Shown here: positions 61,116 to 64,000 of the stretch, one piece after another | How positions within the stretch are numbered: position 1 is the first letter of the stretch | Layout of the letters: each line of letters starts with the position of its first letter | Source of the DNA: Utricularia gibba | Taxonomy: Eukaryota > Streptophyta > Magnoliopsida > Lamiales > Lentibulariaceae | Assembly (NCBI GenBank): GCA_002189035.1 | Contig: NEEC01000017.1 | Span: forward strand, 1,736,001 to 1,800,000 | Direction of reading: 5' to 3' | DNA: 64,000 nt | The notes under the pieces: model-generated | Databases searched by the model: none | The model's input: only the letters and a program-made list of their open reading frames with translations | Told to the model about the DNA's origin: nothing | Position numbers and translations under genes: made by a program

Positions 61116-61584
61116 CGAGCTCACCCTGTTGTTCAAGAAATTAGCTTTTACACTTGCTACCTTTGGATCATGAAGAGGCACTTGACATATTACAATAAAT
61201 TCGAAAATTCAAAAAAGGGGCTCAATAACTTGTCTGAACTCGTCGGCCATTGCCATTCCTTGTAAGAAAGAAAGAGGATGCTGAAGCAAGGAGCATAACC
61301 GAAAATTAGGTGAAAGTGCACTAAAAGCCAGTGAAGTAGTTTTCTTTACAAATGATTTGCTTCATCAGCCATTCTCTTTTGGTCGTAGCACGATTTAAAA
61401 GTTCCTGGTGAGAGTTGTGAGTCCAAGGAACAACCCTTTTGGACGTTTCAAAATACCCACATTTAAAAATTGTATTTTTATTTTTTTAATCAAGAAAAAT
61501 TGTTTTTTTAATGTGTATATATATAAGTGCATATCCATCCTCGTAGCTCGCATCTTCTGTACGAGGCGGGACTTGGGTGGAAAA
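61116..61584 (+). other. GATA gene 3' UTR and TATA promoter of the gamma-glutamyl peptidase gene
   Basis: No gene inside. A TATA box (TATATATATAAG) lies at 61516-61527, about 60 bases before the next ATG, in correct position for its transcription start. Confidence 0.55.
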
Positions 61585-62550
61585 ATGCAAAGCAAGAAGT
61601 TCGCCGTCCTTTTGTGCGCGCCGGATTCCGAGTATGTGAAGAAAGTGTACGGTGGATACCGGGAGGTGTTCACCCAGATTCTGATGGAGGACGGGGAGAC
61701 TTGGGACGCGTTCAATGTCTCCGGAGGCGATTTTCCGGCGGAGGAGGAGATAGTGCATTATGATGGGTTTGTGGTCACCGGAAGCCGGAGCGACGCGTAC
61801 GGCGATGAGGAGTGGATCTGCGAGCTTGTTGCTTTGCTTAAGAAGCTGGACGCCATGAAGAAGAAGGTGCTTGGCGTGTGCTTTGGACATCAGGTTTGAT
61901 TCGAAGCTCGTCAACCCGTTCACGTAGTTTTTTGTTTCACTAGAAACGGCAAGGTTTTCACACAGAACATCGCCGTAGCAGGTACTGGGACGAGCTATCG
62001 GCGGCAGAATCGGCCGGGCGAAGCAAGGGTGGGACATCGGGGTCACGGAAATTTACCTGCAGCCATCGCCCCTCTTCACCAGCCTGGAAATTCCGGCCTC
62101 CTTGTGGATCATAGAGTGCCACCAGGACGAGGTTCCTGTCAAACCCTTCTTATGAATCCGTGTCTCTGATACCATGCTGCATTTCTTGGAAACCGATACA
62201 GTTATCTCCATGTTGGCAGGTCTACGAGCTTCCTCCCACTGCAGAGATCCTGGGGAGATCGAACAAGACGGGGATCGAGATGTTCAAATTCGGCGATCAC
62301 ATGATGGGGATTCAAGGGCACCCCGAGTACACCAAGGACATCCTGCTCTACCTCCTCCAACGCCTCCGCCACGACGAGCTCATCGAGGTTCGTTTCCACA
62401 GACTCCCTTTCCTAATAGAAGCATATGCATCACCCTGCTCTCGTGTACTTGCAGCACTCGGCGGCTGAAATGATCGAGTCCAAGCTGAAGGACAGCGAGC
62501 CCAACAAGGAGATGTGGAAGAAGCTCTGCACCAACTTCCTCAAGGGCTAG
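61585..62550 (+). CDS. Gamma-glutamyl peptidase (GGP), class-I glutamine amidotransferase-like
   Basis: Cytosolic enzyme that removes the gamma-glutamyl group from glutathione conjugates, for example in glucosinolate and camalexin routes in Brassicaceae; outside that family probably glutathione-conjugate turnover. Exons 61585-61893, 61982-62131, 62220-62387 and 62455-62550 sum to 723 bases, 240 aa. Start MQSKKFAVLLCAPDSEYVKK. Oxyanion region DGFVVTGSRSDAYGDEEWI; catalytic cysteine in the nucleophile elbow VLGVCFGHQ; substrate block GRAKQGWDIGVTEIYL; HQDEVYELPP; catalytic His/Glu in MMGIQGHPEYTKD. C terminus CTNFLKG. Introns are short (88, 88 and 67 bases). The catalytic Cys-His-Glu triad is intact. 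Confidence 0.93.
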
Positions 62551-64000
62551 ACACACGGTGGTTCGATACAGTCCGATGTCAGGAGGATTCTTCTGTCATA
62601 TAGTGTCCAATAAGAGAATCCTCCCAAAATACCAAACATTACCAGGCTGTAACTTGTAACATAATATTGTAAGGTGTTGATCATGCAATCTAAATATCAA
62701 TGTTACTCCAAACGAGTACACAAAAGTAGGATTTGTGTTGAATTCGCACCGTGTCAAATGACGAATTACATTATCTTAAGTATATAATGTTAGAATACAT
62801 AATTCCACATTAGAAAATGAAAATACAATAATCAATTATATAAGAAATTACATATCACAAGTAATCAATTGGGTATAATTTTTTTTAATATAATCTATGT
62901 TTCTTATATATTTGGACTTTACGTGTGCAGATCCATCAATCCTGAATTTCAACATATATAACACCCATGAACTCCAAAATCAAAACCACAATCTCAATCT
63001 CTCAACCAATTGCAATTTCTCCGTCGTCTTATCATACTCAATGTTGCATGGCAGGCTCGTCCAATGCCCAACGTGCATGCATGGCGCACGATAGCAGAAG
63101 GTGCCCTATGAGGATGATCCTTGCACAGTTTATCATCACATGGGAAATGATGATCATCACAAACTCCCCCGTAATAATTATTTACTTTATATTCACATTT
63201 AATGTTGTGCTATTGGGAATACACTAAGATGTCACAAAAGAAAATGATACTCCTTTTTTGGAGGGGGAGCACACCACAATAATAGTGACCTAATCACCCT
63301 TTCTGAATCACGAAAACAATGATATAAAATTATGGGCGTGTCTTTTACTAATAGTATATATTTATGTGTGTGGATGAGGAGATTCGTGAATTCATGGATT
63401 TGAGTGCGTTGATTTCTGATTTTAAAAATTATTGATGCGTCATATTAATTTTAATTTATAATATTTAAATTATTTTTAAAAGTGTCAAAATAAATTAATT
63501 TTTAACTAAAAAATTAATGAAGCAAATATTGCAACGAATATGTGTATTTTCTATTGAGATAGATCTAATTGGAGTTTGAGAAATAAATTTTCATACACTA
63601 TTTGTGCCATTATTATCACAACAATACATTTATGTAATCCTAATTAAATAATAAAATTCCATAAATAGATTAAAATTAAAGAATAAACAATTTACATATA
63701 TTTTAATATCAGATTCACAAATTCATAAATGTAAATTCCAAATAAAAAATTCAACATTTACAGAAAACAAATGAAAATTAAAGCAATATCCGATGAATAA
63801 TGAATGATTATTGTCAAACTTTGAATGAGGGACAATAATGATAATCGATTAGTTATGATATAACACTCTGAGATTAAGATAGACAAAAATATAATAAAAT
63901 CAAATGAAATGAATGGTTTTGATTAGTTAATTAAACAAATATTTATTATTAAAATTATCCATTAAAAATATTAAAATTAATAATAACTCCGTACCTATGC
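62551..64000. other. Right-edge AT-rich intergenic DNA
   Basis: 3' UTR of the peptidase gene to about 62700, then AT-rich DNA. Frames at 62897-63227 are short and unlike known proteins. I see no RNA gene or mobile element. Confidence 0.45.

Overview
This window is nuclear DNA from a flowering plant, most likely a eudicot and possibly an asterid/Lamiales-type species. The evidence is intron-containing genes with GT-AG (and one GC-AG) introns, AT-rich intergenic DNA, and plant-specific families: GLR channels, CAMTA, CSN8, MUSTANG, a SAC51-type bHLH with its conserved upstream ORF, and a plastid dicarboxylate translocator. I found no tRNA, rRNA, CRISPR array, intact transposon or virus-derived sequence. 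I read twenty protein-coding genes plus one upstream ORF by splicing open frames by hand. Exon lengths sum to whole codons in every model, allowing one missing base at each frameshift noted.

Layout. 0.7-4.2 kb: calmodulin-like protein and a BIR1-type LRR receptor pseudokinase (+). 4.6-8.6 kb: a domesticated MUSTANG transposase with a PB1 domain and a 96-residue two-exon membrane protein gene (both -). 11.0-13.7 kb: COP1-interactive-protein-1-like coiled coil (+). 14.4-21.5 kb: tandem pair of glutamate-receptor-like channels (+). 22.3-28.2 kb: bZIP-like protein, MRS2/CorA-type magnesium transporter and DUF1644 protein (-). 29.5-31.1 kb: COP9 signalosome subunit 8 (+). 31.6-38.8 kb: WRKY19-like zinc-knuckle array protein and beta-D-xylosidase (-). 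41.4-50.1 kb: CAMTA transcription factor and plastid dicarboxylate translocator (+). 50.9-58.9 kb: SAC51-type bHLH with conserved uORF, FKBP12, secreted Gly/Pro/Tyr-rich protein and a J-like protein (-). 59.5-62.6 kb: TIFY/CCT/GATA factor and gamma-glutamyl peptidase (+).

The genes do not form one pathway, as expected for a plant chromosome. Several act in calcium signalling (calmodulin-like protein, two GLR channels, CAMTA) and two in light signalling (CIP1-like, CSN8). I treat this as coincidence unless synteny says otherwise.

The most striking window-wide pattern is eleven frameshifts in eight otherwise well-conserved genes. Every one is explained by exactly one missing base, mostly in a short homopolymer. 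That looks like consensus deletion error from long reads rather than pseudogenes. The most interesting biology is the spliced conserved uORF of the SAC51-type gene, a GVN-for-GMN change in the magnesium transporter pore, a J-like protein without HPD, an eleven-unit HGGG-R/K-C zinc-knuckle array, and two GC-rich unexplained islands at 39.5-40.5 kb.
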